Part shown: positions 8,326 through 18,125 of the stretch, piece by piece
Layout: each line of letters begins with the position of its first letter
Position numbering within the stretch: position 1 is the first letter of the stretch
Source: Saccharomonospora sp. NB11
Lineage (GTDB): Bacteria > Actinomycetota > Actinomycetes > Mycobacteriales > Pseudonocardiaceae
Assembly (NCBI RefSeq): GCF_015910535.1
Contig: NZ_JACBJG010000004.1
Location: 186,001-250,000, forward strand
Direction: 5' to 3'
DNA: 64,000 bases
The notes under the pieces: model-generated
Told to the model about the DNA's origin: nothing
The model's input: the letters and a program-made list of their open reading frames with translations, nothing else
Databases searched by the model: none
Made by a program: the position numbers and the translations under genes

Positions 8326-9522
8326 ATGGTCACCTTCGCGCAAATCAAGCAGCTTGATATCGACAGCCTGAACCAAGTTGCGGACATGTGGGATGCCATT
8401 GGCAACCAGCTGATGGGCCCCGGAGAGGTAGGTGAAGGCGTAAGCGGAGGCGCAGCGGGAGCACTACTCAAGCAAATCGAGCAATTTCCAGAACATTGGA
8501 CAGGAAACGGAGCTCAAGCAGCGGCGGACCACTGCAAACGCGTTAGCGAGAACATAGTTGACGTAGCGATATCGGTGAAAAAACTCGCTTCTCTGATCCG
8601 CCGCACAGCCTCGTGGGAAGGAGCCGACAATGAGCTTGGCTTAGCGAAAGCCAAGGACACAGCACAGCGACTGGAGGCGCAAGCCCACGAACAAGGCCTC
8701 ACCATCGACGCCGATGGCCACGTCAGCTGGGACGGGGCCTGGTTTCCCGATTTCCTTCTCTCAGAGGAAGCGCAGCGCCGAGAGGCAAGGAAAGAGCAGC
8801 AGGCAGAGGCGCTCCAGAGGGAAGTTGACGAACTGCTCACTGCGGCCACCAAAACAGATCGCTGGGTTGCGAGCGCACTGAAGGTCATCTTCGGCACCAC
8901 GGAGAATTTCGAGACCCGCGACCGCGAGCACGGCAAACTGGATCCGACTCTCAACGACTGGGTCACCAAGCTCAAGTTCGGCCTAGTGTCAATAGGACTC
9001 GACTGGTATTTCGGCTTCGATGACGCTAATGAGCTACTACAGCATTGGCTCGAAGGTAGCGGTGATCCATATGAAGTCGATGTCGAGAAGATGCTAAAGG
9101 ACATGCCCGCCTTCCGGGAGGATGTCAATAAGACCCTCGAAAAGATCAAGGAACTACCTGATGGCAAGTTTGATACGTCCACTCTCGAATTGAACGACGA
9201 AGGCGAACCCCAGTGGCAAGACAGTTCACCAAGGGTTGATAAGTATGACAACGACGGCAGCAAGAACTGGTACTACGCTCTCAACAACTTCGAATACAAG
9301 CTCGTCGGCGAAAAGAAGGATGGGGTTATCACCTATCATATAGAAATTCAGAAAGAGTACAACTGGGGTGTACCTAGCCAATATCGTGGCACCTTGAAGG
9401 AACCTATCTTCGACTCCGACTTCATTGAACAAGCCGACGCAGCAAAGCTGCACTCCACCGCCATGGCGCGAGATTTCACCGTTCACGGCAAGAGTGACGC
9501 CAAGACCATTCCGGTGAACTGA
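8326..9522 (+). CDS. Type VII secretion-type protein with toxin-like C-terminal domain
   Basis: A 398-residue protein with no signal peptide. Residues 1-110 are helical with HWTGNGAQAAADHC near residue 60, like the central turn of WXG100 or EspB-type substrates. Residues about 145-180 form a charged helix rich in E, K, Q and R. The C-terminal ~100 residues are of another kind: KNWYYALNNFEYKL, a strand with a YNWG turn, then AAKLHSTAMARDFTVHGKS at the end. A similar 'W..Y.....F.Y.....Y.W......F...G.A..F...G' domain is, from memory, a frequent C-terminus of actinobacterial WXG100 proteins; its activity is unknown to me. No immunity gene follows on the same strand. Low GC relative to the neighbours hints at transfer. 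Confidence 0.6.
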   Translation: MVTFAQIKQLDIDSLNQVADMWDAIGNQLMGPGEVGEGVSGGAAGALLKQIEQFPEHWTGNGAQAAADHCKRVSENIVDVAISVKKLASLIRRTASWEGADNELGLAKAKDTAQRLEAQAHEQGLTIDADGHVSWDGAWFPDFLLSEEAQRREARKEQQAEALQREVDELLTAATKTDRWVASALKVIFGTTENFETRDREHGKLDPTLNDWVTKLKFGLVSIGLDWYFGFDDANELLQHWLEGSGDPYEVDVEKMLKDMPAFREDVNKTLEKIKELPDGKFDTSTLELNDEGEPQWQDSSPRVDKYDNDGSKNWYYALNNFEYKLVGEKKDGVITYHIEIQKEYNWGVPSQYRGTLKEPIFDSDFIEQADAAKLHSTAMARDFTVHGKSDAKTIPVN

Positions 9523-9767
9523 ATCCATCGCCCTACGCGCGTGGAGTCGACCCAGTGGCACGTCAGCGAACCCTTTGGGTCGGCATGGAGGAGAGTCGAT
9601 TCGATATGCCTGGCTCACCCAGTTACACAGGGCCTCGCAGCATCATGATGGATCGATATGGCGATCGTTCCACGCCGGGGTGATGGCCAACAGGCACGCT
9701 CGCTCACGGTCACCAGCAACGTTCCCCCGAACCCGACGCGGTCACCGACCGTGTCGGACGCACACCG

Positions 9768-9773
9768 TACGCT
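9768..9773 (+). promoter_or_regulatory. Candidate -10 box of the Wadjet operon (leaderless transcript)
   Basis: TACGCT ends 8 bases before the jetA ATG (9782), the spacing expected for a leaderless actinobacterial mRNA. No ribosome site is visible before that ATG. The -35 is not obvious (CCGACC at about 9745). Confidence 0.4.
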
Positions 9774-9781
9774 ACGCGGCG

Positions 9782-11269
9782 ATGGCTACACGAGGCATAG
9801 AAGGCGCTTACCAGGGTGCCCTGCGAGCGTTCCAGAACCCTATGCTCGCCCTCCTCCATCAGACGCACGCGCCGTTCGTGGTGACGGCGTTGGCGATGGT
9901 CTTCACCGCGGAGCGGCCGAGCGTGGCGGTGGCGGACGCGCACGCGGAGATCGACGACGCGCTTCAGCAGTTGCGCGCCGCCGGGTACGGCGAGGACGAC
10001 AACCAGCCGTTGCCGGCCGGGACCGCGCGGGACCTGTGCCGGCAATGGGTGCAGGCCGGGTGGTTGGTGCGGCACGTCTCCGACGACGACGTCGAGGCGT
10101 ATCGGCTGTCGGCGTACGGCGTGGGCGCGTTGGAGGTCGCCGGCCGCGTCGGTGGAGTGCGGACGCGGGTGTCGGAGTCGCGGGTCAGGACGTTGTTGGA
10201 GGCGATCGAGCGGCTCGCGCAGGACGCCGACCCGGACGTCATGGCCAGGATTTCCCGCCTGCACGAGGAGATCCAGCAGCGGCAGAAGGAACTCACCCGG
10301 CTGGAGCGGGGCGGCGCGGTCGAAACCGTGCCCGACGAGCAGTTGCTCGAAGCCGCCGAGAACGTGCTGCATCTGGCGCGGGAGTTGCCCGCGGACTTCG
10401 CCCGGGTCGCCGAGTCGATCAAGGCTGTGCAGCGGGACGTCGTCGCCGAGTTGCGCCACGACGTGCGCCCGACCGGCGAGGTGCTCCGCGAGTACCTGGA
10501 TCGAGGGCAGCGCATCCTGGACGCCACCCCGGAAGGGCGGGCCTTCGCGGGAGCGTTGCGGCTCATCGGCGACCCGGTGCAGATCGACAACCTGTGGAGC
10601 CAGCTTCGCGTGGTGCTGAAGCACAAGTTCACCGAGCTGCTGCCGGAGCGGCAGCGACGGGAGCTCACCGACATCTCCCGCCGGGTCGAGCAGGGGGTCA
10701 AGGAAGTGCTGGCCGCGCAGCGCCAGGCGTCGCACGTCATCACCACCCAGGTGCGCGACCACGACCCGTTGCGCGACCGCCAGGTCGACGAGCTGCTGCG
10801 GAACGTGATGTCCGGTTTGCACGCGTGGGTGCCCGGTTCTCGCCGGGGGGAGCCGGTCGAGCCGTTGCGTCGGCTGCCGGTGGCCGACGTCGGGCACCTG
10901 CGCCAACGGACGAGTGAGCTGCGACCGCCGCAGCCGCCCGCACCGTTGCGGGAGTGGGAGGAGAGCGAGGACGTGACGACCGCGGACACCCGCGCCTGGG
11001 GTGGTCCCCGATACGCGGAGCTGGAAGACCACCTGACGACGTTCGCCGGTGACTCCGACAGCGTGGACGTCGTGGCGGCGTTCCGCGCGGCGGCGGAGGA
11101 CCTGCGGCGGCCGGTCGACCTGCTGGGCCTGCTGGAGATCGCCCACGACGCCGGGATGACCGAGACGGCCGAGGTCATCACCGTGGACACGGTTCGGCCC
11201 GACGGGACCCGGCGGCGGTTCGCCCTCGGCGGTGCGGTCGCGGCGGTGGACAGGAGCACCGATGAGTGA
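9782..11269 (+). CDS. jetA: Wadjet system protein JetA (DUF3375)
   Basis: JetA is the kleisin-like core of the type I Wadjet complex, an SMC-related machine that extrudes and cleaves circular plasmid DNA. The 495-residue protein from the ATG at 9782 begins [18 protein letters not shown] and has the winged-helix then long coiled region of DUF3375. The coiled part spans about residues 140-330 (e.g. [17 protein letters not shown]). An earlier in-frame ATG exists at 9692, but the sequence between is non-conserved Arg/His-rich and the ATG at 9782 has a promoter box in the right place. The gene overlaps jetB by 8 bases. Gene order jetA-jetB-jetC-jetD is canonical. Confidence 0.88.
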   Translation: MATRGIEGAYQGALRAFQNPMLALLHQTHAPFVVTALAMVFTAERPSVAVADAHAEIDDALQQLRAAGYGEDDNQPLPAGTARDLCRQWVQAGWLVRHVSDDDVEAYRLSAYGVGALEVAGRVGGVRTRVSESRVRTLLEAIERLAQDADPDVMARISRLHEEIQQRQKELTRLERGGAVETVPDEQLLEAAENVLHLARELPADFARVAESIKAVQRDVVAELRHDVRPTGEVLREYLDRGQRILDATPEGRAFAGALRLIGDPVQIDNLWSQLRVVLKHKFTELLPERQRRELTDISRRVEQGVKEVLAAQRQASHVITTQVRDHDPLRDRQVDELLRNVMSGLHAWVPGSRRGEPVEPLRRLPVADVGHLRQRTSELRPPQPPAPLREWEESEDVTTADTRAWGGPRYAELEDHLTTFAGDSDSVDVVAAFRAAAEDLRRPVDLLGLLEIAHDAGMTETAEVITVDTVRPDGTRRRFALGGAVAAVDRSTDE

Positions 11270-11912
11270 GCACGAGACCGACGGCGGAACCGGTTTCATC
11301 GAGCCGGTCCCGATGGAGAGCGACCCGACCGAGTTGTTCCCCGGGGACGCGGGCACGCTCGACGCGGACGTGCGGCGGGTGCTGGTCCAGTTGTTGCGCC
11401 GCAAGTTCCTGTTGGCCGAGAAGAATCCGGCCCAGTGGCGGACGCTGCTGGAGAACCAGCAGATCATCGAGTCGCGGATGCACGACCTGTTCGTCCGGCT
11501 CGTGGTCGACCACGACCGGGGTGTCGCCTACAAGCAGCAGGTGCGGTCGAGCGAGCTGGACGTGCCGATCCTGCTCCGCGACGAGTCCTACAACCGGGCC
11601 GAGACGTTGGTGCTCGTCCACCTGCGCACGGTCTTCCAACGGGAACGCGGCACCGGGGAGACGTCCGCGCGCGTGGACATCGAGGAACTGGAACAGACGG
11701 TGCTGACCTACTTCGATCCCGAGGACCACAACCTCGCCCGCACCCAGCAGGAAGTACGGGGTGCGGTGCACCGGTTGGCCGCCGAAGGGTTGCTCGTCGA
11801 GGAATCGGCGGGTCGATATCGGATCACTCCGCTGGTGGAGGTGGTGTTGAGCACGGAGAAGCTCACGGAACTGCACCAGTGGTTGCGCGAACGGAACGAG
11901 GCCACGGCGTGA
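11262..11912 (+). CDS. jetB: Wadjet system protein JetB (DUF4194)
   Basis: JetB is the small KITE-type subunit (MukE-like winged helix) that bridges JetA and JetC. It has 216 residues. The ATG at 11262 overlaps the jetA stop and is preceded by AGGAG at 11252-11256. DUF4194 features visible: [19 protein letters not shown] (about residues 37-55), a central block [20 protein letters not shown] and a C-terminal helix [20 protein letters not shown] typical of a winged helix. The stop overlaps the jetC GTG as GTGA. Confidence 0.88.
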   Translation: MSEHETDGGTGFIEPVPMESDPTELFPGDAGTLDADVRRVLVQLLRRKFLLAEKNPAQWRTLLENQQIIESRMHDLFVRLVVDHDRGVAYKQQVRSSELDVPILLRDESYNRAETLVLVHLRTVFQRERGTGETSARVDIEELEQTVLTYFDPEDHNLARTQQEVRGAVHRLAAEGLLVEESAGRYRITPLVEVVLSTEKLTELHQWLRERNEATA

Positions 11913-14900
11913 GCATGATCGACACGCTGTTCGGGTTGATCCCGGCGGCATCACGGGGCCAGCAGTGGGTGGCTCGCGACCTGCAACTGGTGAACTGGGG
12001 CGGCTACGACGGGTACCACCGTGTGCGGTTCGCGCCCGGGGCCACACTGCTCAGCGGCGGGTCCGGGTCGGGCAAGTCGACGCTCATGGACTCCTACATC
12101 GCGCTGCTCATGCCGCACACGACGCCGTTCAACGGCGCGTCCAACGGCGGCGTGGTGGGCAGGCCGCGTGGCAAGGACCAGCGCAACATCCTGTCGTACG
12201 CGCGCGGCAAGCTCGACGAGTCCCGGGCCGACGGCGAGACGAAAGTGCGGGTGTTGCGGGGCGACGGCCGGGACACCTGGTCGGCCATCGCGATGACCTG
12301 GGTCGACCACACCGGCGCGGAGTTCACCGCGCTCCGCGCCTGGTACGTGCCGTCGGCCGCACGCACACTCGACGACGTCGTGGCGGTGCGCGCCACGTGC
12401 GACCAGCACTACTCACTGCGGGAACTGGAGGGCCCGGCCGCGAAGCGGTTCGCCCGCTCCGAGGTCGAGGCGACCGGGGTGACGTGTTTCGACACCGACC
12501 GGGACTTCACCGCGCGCCTGCACACCACACTCGGCATCGGCGCCGCAGGCGACGGACACAAGGCGGTCGCCCTGCTGGGACGCATCCAGGCCGGACAGCA
12601 GATCACCACCGTCGACGCCCTCTACAAGACGATGGTCCTCGAAGAACCGTCCACAGTGGCCACTGCAGACGCGGTGGTGCAGCAGTTCGACGAGCTGTCC
12701 GGCACCCGCGAGCGGATGATCGTCGCACGGCAGCAGGTCAAGGCGCTGACCCCGATCCGCGAGCACCGGCGAGCCATCGACGACGCGGCGGAGCGGTTGC
12801 GATTGATCGACGCGATCGGTTCGTTCGCGGCGGAGTCCTCGCCCGCGGCGTTGTGGTGTCACGAACGGCGACTCGACCTGCTCCGCGCCGCCGAACGGGA
12901 GCTCGCGCAACGGCACCGGCGCGCGAAGGACGAGCTGGCGGAAACCCAGGCTCTGGCCAAGGCCACCGAGGCACAATGCGACGGGGCAGCCGACACATTG
13001 CGCGCCTCCGGCGGTGACCGCTTGGAGACCGCGTTGCGCGAGTTGCGTGGCGTCGAACAACGGCTTGTCGACGTCGAACGCGCCCGCAGGCAGGTGGATC
13101 GGGCCCTCGACGCCATCGGCACCACAGTGGCCACCGGCGACGACTTCGCCGCGCTCGTCGAGACCGCCCACCGGACCCTGGCCGACACCGAGGCCCGGCG
13201 GACCGCCCAGACCCGGTTCGCCGACGCCATGGCGGAGAAGAAGCAGGCCGAGGCGGAACTGACCGAGCTGCGCGCCGAACGCAAGGCCGTCACGGCGCGA
13301 CGGGGCAACATCCCCAGCGAGCTGCACGCCGCCCGCGCGGCGCTGGCCGAGGCTGCCGGGCTCACACCCGACGACCTGCCGTTCGTGGGCGAGCTGATCG
13401 AGGTGAGCACCGAGTACGAGCCGTGGCGCGAGGCGTTCAACCTGGCACTCGGTGGGTTCGCCACGCGCATGCTCATCGACGTCGGGCGGCTCAACGCGTT
13501 CCGCGAGGCCATCAACAAGGTCAAGACGGCTCGCCGCGTGCACTTCCAGGGCGTGCGGACGGGACTGCGCGACGAGGTGGCGCTCAACCCGAAGACGTTG
13601 CCCGGCAGGCTGGACTACCGGCCGTCGCCGTTCACCGCGTGGCTCAAGAGCGAACTCGCCAGTCGGTTCGACTTCGTGTGTGTCGACACGCCCCGCCTGC
13701 TCGCGCAGTATCCCAAGGCGCTCACGATCTCCGGACAGACGTCGGAACGTGGCCGGGGCGCGCATGGCGGTCACGGCCGCGCCAACGTGCTCGGCTTCAC
13801 CAACACGCGGCTGCTCGCCGACCTCGACCATCGGATCGACGTCGCGCGCCGCCGCCTCGACGACGCCAATGAGGAACTGTCCCGGGCGGAGGACGAGCTC
13901 AACTCGTTCGAGGCCCGGCGGGCGGCCTACCAGACCGTGACCGAGTACTCGTGGGACCAGGTGGATGTCGCCTCGGTGCAGGCGGAACGTCAGCGGTGGA
14001 CCGCCGTCGTCGACGAGGTTCGTGCGGGCAACCCGAGGATCGACCAGTTGCAGCGCCAGGTCGACGAGCTGAAGCAGCAGGTCCGGGAGCTGACCGAGCG
14101 CGTCGGCGAGCAGAAGAAGACCGTGGAGACGCTCGGCGCGCAGTGGGAGTCGACCGTGGACGAGGTGGACCGCGCCCAGACGGCACTCGACGCGGCGTCC
14201 CAGACGGGCACGGAGGTCCTCCCGGATCACCAGGAGTACCTGGAGGAGCTGTTCGCCGGAGCGTCCGACGAGGCGACGACGTTGGCGCAGTTCGACGCGG
14301 CGGTGCAACGCGCCACCGACCGGCTCGACCTCGACCGGCGCTCGGCGACCGAGACGATCGCCCGGTCGAGGAAGGCGCTGGAGGACATCTTCTCGACGTT
14401 CCTCGAACGGTGGCCGAACCCGAACCTCGGGACCGACCCGGACGCCTCGTACCGGGACTTCGACCGCGTGCTCACCGACCTGGAGACCAGTGGCCTGCAC
14501 GAGTTGGAGGCCGAGTGGCGGGACAGCCTGCTGAAGCTGTCGGGCAACGACCTCACCGGGCTGGACAGCGAACTCGCCGCGGCGGTCCGCGAGATCCGTG
14601 ACCGGATCGACCCGGTCAACCGCATCCTCGCCGACCTGCCGTTCGCCGACGACAACCACCGGCTGCGCATCGACCCACAGGAGAGCCACTCCGCGGTCCG
14701 CGCGCGGTTCCGCAAGGAACTGCGCGACGTCCGTGCCCTCATCGACAAGGCGGAGACGGACGCCGACCGGGAACGTGCGTACCACCGCATGGCCAAGGTG
14801 ATCGACCGCATCCGCCGCACGGCCCCGGACTTCGCCGACCTCGTCGACGTCCGCAACCACGTCCGGATCAGTGCCGAGAAGCGCGACCTCGACGGCAACC

Positions 14901-15244
14901 ACGTCGCCGTGTACGACCACATCGGGGAGAAGTCCGGCGGCGAGTCGCAGGAACTCGTGGCGTTCATCGTCGGCGCCGCCTTGCGGTACCAACTGGGTGA
15001 CGCGGGAGCCGAGCGTCCCCGTTACGCGCCGGTCTTCCTCGACGAAGCGCTGATCAAGGCGGACGCCCGACTCACCGGCCGCGCCATCGGCGCGTGGCGT
15101 GGGCTCGGCTTCCAACTCATCATCGGTGCGCCGAACGACAAGCACAGCGCGATCGAGCCCCACGTCGACGCGGAGTATCTGATCCTGAAGAACTCCGAAG
15201 GCCGCTCGTGGGCGAAGCCGCTGGTCGGGGTGCCGGACGCATGA
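11909..15244 (+). CDS. jetC: Wadjet SMC-like ATPase JetC
   Basis: JetC is the MukB/SMC-type motor of Wadjet. It has 1111 residues from GTG 11909 (ATG 11915 is an alternative). The N-terminal ATPase lobe has Walker [10 protein letters not shown] at about residue 49. Long coiled coils follow at about 265-500 and 625-890, broken by a hinge-like domain near 480-620. The C-terminal lobe has the ABC signature SGGESQEL (about 1010) and Walker [13 protein letters not shown] (about 1040) with the catalytic Glu. All ATPase residues are present, so the system appears intact. It overlaps both neighbours by 4 bases. Confidence 0.93.
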   Translation: MSMIDTLFGLIPAASRGQQWVARDLQLVNWGGYDGYHRVRFAPGATLLSGGSGSGKSTLMDSYIALLMPHTTPFNGASNGGVVGRPRGKDQRNILSYARGKLDESRADGETKVRVLRGDGRDTWSAIAMTWVDHTGAEFTALRAWYVPSAARTLDDVVAVRATCDQHYSLRELEGPAAKRFARSEVEATGVTCFDTDRDFTARLHTTLGIGAAGDGHKAVALLGRIQAGQQITTVDALYKTMVLEEPSTVATADAVVQQFDELSGTRERMIVARQQVKALTPIREHRRAIDDAAERLRLIDAIGSFAAESSPAALWCHERRLDLLRAAERELAQRHRRAKDELAETQALAKATEAQCDGAADTLRASGGDRLETALRELRGVEQRLVDVERARRQVDRALDAIGTTVATGDDFAALVETAHRTLADTEARRTAQTRFADAMAEKKQAEAELTELRAERKAVTARRGNIPSELHAARAALAEAAGLTPDDLPFVGELIEVSTEYEPWREAFNLALGGFATRMLIDVGRLNAFREAINKVKTARRVHFQGVRTGLRDEVALNPKTLPGRLDYRPSPFTAWLKSELASRFDFVCVDTPRLLAQYPKALTISGQTSERGRGAHGGHGRANVLGFTNTRLLADLDHRIDVARRRLDDANEELSRAEDELNSFEARRAAYQTVTEYSWDQVDVASVQAERQRWTAVVDEVRAGNPRIDQLQRQVDELKQQVRELTERVGEQKKTVETLGAQWESTVDEVDRAQTALDAASQTGTEVLPDHQEYLEELFAGASDEATTLAQFDAAVQRATDRLDLDRRSATETIARSRKALEDIFSTFLERWPNPNLGTDPDASYRDFDRVLTDLETSGLHELEAEWRDSLLKLSGNDLTGLDSELAAAVREIRDRIDPVNRILADLPFADDNHRLRIDPQESHSAVRARFRKELRDVRALIDKAETDADRERAYHRMAKVIDRIRRTAPDFADLVDVRNHVRISAEKRDLDGNHVAVYDHIGEKSGGESQELVAFIVGAALRYQLGDAGAERPRYAPVFLDEALIKADARLTGRAIGAWRGLGFQLIIGAPNDKHSAIEPHVDAEYLILKNSEGRSWAKPLVGVPDA

Positions 15245-16461
15245 GCGCACTGCTTACCCCGGAAGCGGCGGGCATGGTGCTCCGCAGCCGAATCGGTCGG
15301 CGTTGGGCGGAGGCCGTGTGCGCGAGCATGGGTGTCGGCGATTCCGTCACCTTCTCCGTGCCGCTGCGGCCCGGCGTGTCGACGGGAAAGGCCGTGGAAC
15401 GGCTGGGGTACGGCGTCTGGCACGAGTGGCACAGCCGTTGGCGGGCGGTCGCCGACCGCCTCCCTCACGGCGTCCGGTTGGTTCGCCGCGCGGTCACCGT
15501 ACGCGGCGTCGCCGGTGAGTTCCCCGCCGAACTCGAGGCGGACCTCGACGGTGCCGTCGCGCTGCTTCGTCGAGTCCACGTTGAACCGCCTACTGTAGAC
15601 GTCGAACGGGCACGCGAACTCGCGTCCGCGCTACGCTCCGTCGACGCGGTTCTCACTCCGGCCAACCTCCGCGCCGTCCACCGACTCCGGCCGAACGACG
15701 TAGAAGTACTGCTTCGGGTGGTGGCCTGGCTGCGGCAGCACCCGGACGTCAGCACGTGGACACTGCGACAGCTCCCAATCCCGGGAATGCACACCAAGTG
15801 GCTCGACTCCCACGGTTCGCTCGTGCGTGAGGTCTCCGGCCGGGATGTGCGCGCGGAGGTACGTCCCCGGCTCGCGGTCGTGCACCTGACCTACGTCGAT
15901 CCCGAGTACACGGCGTCGGGCCGTCGCCGACACGACGCCTGGACCGCTGGCGACCTGCACGATGTCGCCTACCCACCCCGTACCGTCCTCGTCGTGGAGA
16001 ACCGCGACTGCCGACTCTGGTTCCCGCCGGTCCCCGACACGATCGTGGTCGAGGGTGCAGGCAAGGCCGCGACCTCGCTGCTCGGGAACGTGCCGTGGTT
16101 GCGAGCCGCCGACCATGTCGTCTACTGGGGCGACATCGACGCCGACGGTTACGCGATCCTCGACCGGTTCCGCGCAGCCCTGGCCGACCCCACGGTCGCT
16201 CCCCCGACGTCGGTCACCTCGATCCTCATGGACGACACCGACCTCCACCGCTACGCCGAACACGGTGTCAACCACGACAAGGCCGGTCGCCCCCTCACGG
16301 CGTCGTCGGAAATCCTGCCGAACCTGACCGAAGCCGAACGTCTCGCCTACGACACCGTCGCCACCGCGGGCCCGACGCCGTTCCGACGCATCGAGCAGGA
16401 AGCCATCCCGCTGGATCACGCGGCGACCCGGCTGCGCGAGGTCATCGACGACCGCCACTGA
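15241..16461 (+). CDS. jetD: Wadjet nuclease subunit JetD (DUF3322/DUF2220, Toprim)
   Basis: JetD is the topoisomerase VI-like nuclease that cuts the DNA trapped by JetABC. It has 406 residues; the ATG overlaps the jetC stop as ATGA. The N-terminal half matches DUF3322 and the C-terminal half carries a Toprim fold: the acidic strand TIVVEGAGKAATSLL (about residues 265-280) and YWGDIDADGYAIL (about 294-306) with the conserved DxDxxG metal motif. No key acidic residue is missing. A short hairpin follows the stop. Confidence 0.92.
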   Translation: MSALLTPEAAGMVLRSRIGRRWAEAVCASMGVGDSVTFSVPLRPGVSTGKAVERLGYGVWHEWHSRWRAVADRLPHGVRLVRRAVTVRGVAGEFPAELEADLDGAVALLRRVHVEPPTVDVERARELASALRSVDAVLTPANLRAVHRLRPNDVEVLLRVVAWLRQHPDVSTWTLRQLPIPGMHTKWLDSHGSLVREVSGRDVRAEVRPRLAVVHLTYVDPEYTASGRRRHDAWTAGDLHDVAYPPRTVLVVENRDCRLWFPPVPDTIVVEGAGKAATSLLGNVPWLRAADHVVYWGDIDADGYAILDRFRAALADPTVAPPTSVTSILMDDTDLHRYAEHGVNHDKAGRPLTASSEILPNLTEAERLAYDTVATAGPTPFRRIEQEAIPLDHAATRLREVIDDRH

Positions 16462-16503
16462 GCGAACGGGCGCGGTGATCTCACATCGCAGCAGGTGTTC
16501 GCT

Positions 16504-16518
16504 CGGCTCCCCGAGCCG
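16504..16518 (+). terminator. Hairpin after jetD
   Basis: CGGCTC (16504-16509) and GAGCCG (16513-16518) form a 6-bp GC-rich stem with a 3-base loop, 42 bases after the jetD stop and before the next gene. A modest but plausible end of the Wadjet transcript. Confidence 0.45.
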
Positions 16519-16621
16519 TCGCCCGGACGTCGGGTCGAGGCGTGGGTCGTCCGAGTCGGGCGACGTCGTGCCCGGAGAAATCGGATGAGCGCGGCGGGAC
16601 GCGAGCGTAACGTCGTTGCGC

Positions 16622-17395
16622 ATGACAGGTGGTGGATATCCGGAGGACGACCCGGCGGACGGCTTGTTCCCTGAGAGTGTCGCCGCAGGTTACGACGATC
16701 CCGGCGGGATGAACGCACCCGAGGTGGTGACTCCTGCCGTCGACCTCCTCGAGGAGCTGGCCGACGGACCCGTGCTGGAGTTCGCCGTCGGGACCGGACG
16801 TATCGCGGCGCCATTGGCTGCTCGCGGTGTGCCCGTGAGTGGCATCGAGCTCAGCCGGGCCATGGCCGCACGCATCGCGGACAAGCCGGGTGGTGACACG
16901 ATCGCGGTCACGATCGGCGACATGACCACGACTCGGGTGTCGGGCACGTTCTCCCTGGTGTACCTGGTGTACAACACGATCAGCAATGTGACCACACAGG
17001 ACGGTCAGGTCGACGTCTTCCGGAACGCGGCCGCACATCTGCGCCCTGGCGGATACTTCGTCGTCGAAGTGGGTGTGCCCGAGCTGCGGCGCCTCCCACC
17101 CGGGCAGGACACGGTCCCCTTCGCGGTCTCACCCGACACCGACAAGGGCGGCTACGTGGGGTTCGACCAGTACGACGTCGCCACGCAGCAGTTCAGCTCG
17201 AACCACGTCACCGTGTCACGGGATGGGACGGGGGTGTTCCGGCGTTTCCCCTTCCGATACGTGTGGCCGTCGGAGCTGGACCTCATGGCGCGTATCGCCG
17301 GGATGACGCTGAAGCACCGCTGGGCCGACTGGGACCGCTCGGAGTTCACGGCCGAGAGCACCAAGCACGTCTCGGTCTGGCAGAAGACCGCCTGA
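16622..17395 (+). CDS. Class I SAM-dependent methyltransferase
   Basis: A 257-residue cytosolic protein with a Rossmann methyltransferase core. The glycine-rich SAM loop is VLEFAVGTGRIAAPLAARG (about residues 51-69), followed by the acidic strand VSGIELSRAMAA and the motif FSLVYLVYNTISNVTTQ (about 113-129). A C-terminal half follows that is typical of small-molecule methyltransferases. The ATG at 16622 is used; a TTG two codons upstream adds nothing. It stands alone between the Wadjet operon and the SWIM-DUF5682 operon. The substrate cannot be told from sequence. It is probably not a DNA methylase, since no NPPY/DPPY motif is seen. Confidence 0.8.
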   Translation: MTGGGYPEDDPADGLFPESVAAGYDDPGGMNAPEVVTPAVDLLEELADGPVLEFAVGTGRIAAPLAARGVPVSGIELSRAMAARIADKPGGDTIAVTIGDMTTTRVSGTFSLVYLVYNTISNVTTQDGQVDVFRNAAAHLRPGGYFVVEVGVPELRRLPPGQDTVPFAVSPDTDKGGYVGFDQYDVATQQFSSNHVTVSRDGTGVFRRFPFRYVWPSELDLMARIAGMTLKHRWADWDRSEFTAESTKHVSVWQKTA

Positions 17396-17558
17396 CCTTC
17401 CAAGTACCGCATCGACGTGGCGGCGCGTGCCCGTCACGTCGGTGCGGATGATCGCCGATTCGCGGCGAGCCCTGTTGTCCGCGCTCGATCGCGCCCTGAG
17501 GCGGACCGGATCTCACATCAGAACGTCGAAGCGACCCGAAACTGTCGGTGGCAACAAC

Positions 17559-17564
17559 TAGTCT
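17559..17564 (+). promoter_or_regulatory. Candidate -10 box of the SWIM-VWA-MoxR-DUF5682 operon
   Basis: TAGTCT fits the actinobacterial TANNNT pattern. Its implied start of transcription (about 17571) lies downstream of the GTG at 17568, which favours the ATG at 17598 for the first gene. The -35 is weak. Confidence 0.3.
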
Positions 17565-17597
17565 CCTGTGGAGCGTCGCCGGAGAGCGCGGCGAGTG

Positions 17598-18125
17598 ATG
17601 CAAGACAAGGGAGTCGGTTCGTTGTCCGAGTGGGAAAGGTCCAGTACGGCGCGGGTGTTACCACCCGCTCAGCCTCGCAAGCTCGCGAAGGTACCGTTCG
17701 TCGAGCTGCACGACGGGCGGATCCAAGGTGTCGTGTCCAGCGGGTCGGACCTGGGGCGTGTGTACGTCTCCTACGTGGAGGCGGGAAGTCTGGCGTACTC
17801 CTGCCGGACCAACAACAACCGACCGTGCGGCGGGGCGCTCGGCACCTACTGCAAGCACATCCTGACCATGCTCAAGGAAGCGGTGCTGCAGTACGGCAGC
17901 GAGCGAGTCGGCCAGTACCTCGGGCTCGACCCCGCCGAGGAGGTCACCGAAACGGCGTTCGTTCGAGCACTGAATTCCGGTGACTGTCTGGCGCTGGCCG
18001 AAAACGCGGTGTCGGCCTCAGTGTTCAGCCGGTTCCTGCGCCAGTTGGCCTATCTGGAGCTGCCTGTCACCACGACGCCCTCCCCGGAGCTGCACTGGTT
18101 CCCGCCCACCAGGGCGGTGGCGTGA
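17598..18125 (+). CDS. SWIM-type zinc-finger protein
   Basis: A 175-residue protein. Cysteines and a histidine sit in SCRTNNNRPCGGALGTYCKH (about residues 72-91), a CxnC...CxH arrangement as in SWIM zinc fingers, which bind DNA or partner proteins. It is the first gene of a five-gene operon with a VWA protein, a MoxR-type ATPase and a DUF5682 protein, a combination in which SWIM proteins are known to recur. ATG 17598 is preferred over GTG 17568 because GGAGAG (17581-17586) and the likely transcription start both lie between them. The stop overlaps the next gene (GTGATG). A role as a substrate-recognition or DNA-binding component is inference. Confidence 0.72.
   Translation: MQDKGVGSLSEWERSSTARVLPPAQPRKLAKVPFVELHDGRIQGVVSSGSDLGRVYVSYVEAGSLAYSCRTNNNRPCGGALGTYCKHILTMLKEAVLQYGSERVGQYLGLDPAEEVTETAFVRALNSGDCLALAENAVSASVFSRFLRQLAYLELPVTTTPSPELHWFPPTRAVA

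Noticed and set aside
9692-9781. Upstream in-frame ATG of jetA at 9692
   Set aside because: The added residues are Arg/His-rich without structure, and a promoter box directly precedes the ATG at 9782.
12413-15250. 945-codon open frame on the - strand
   Set aside because: It is the antisense shadow of jetC. The product has no domain and the sense strand has complete SMC-type ATPase motifs.
16622-17395. Methyltransferase as a DNA methylase of a restriction or BREX-like system
   Set aside because: It lacks NPPY/DPPY-type motifs and target-recognition segments and looks like a small-molecule methyltransferase.
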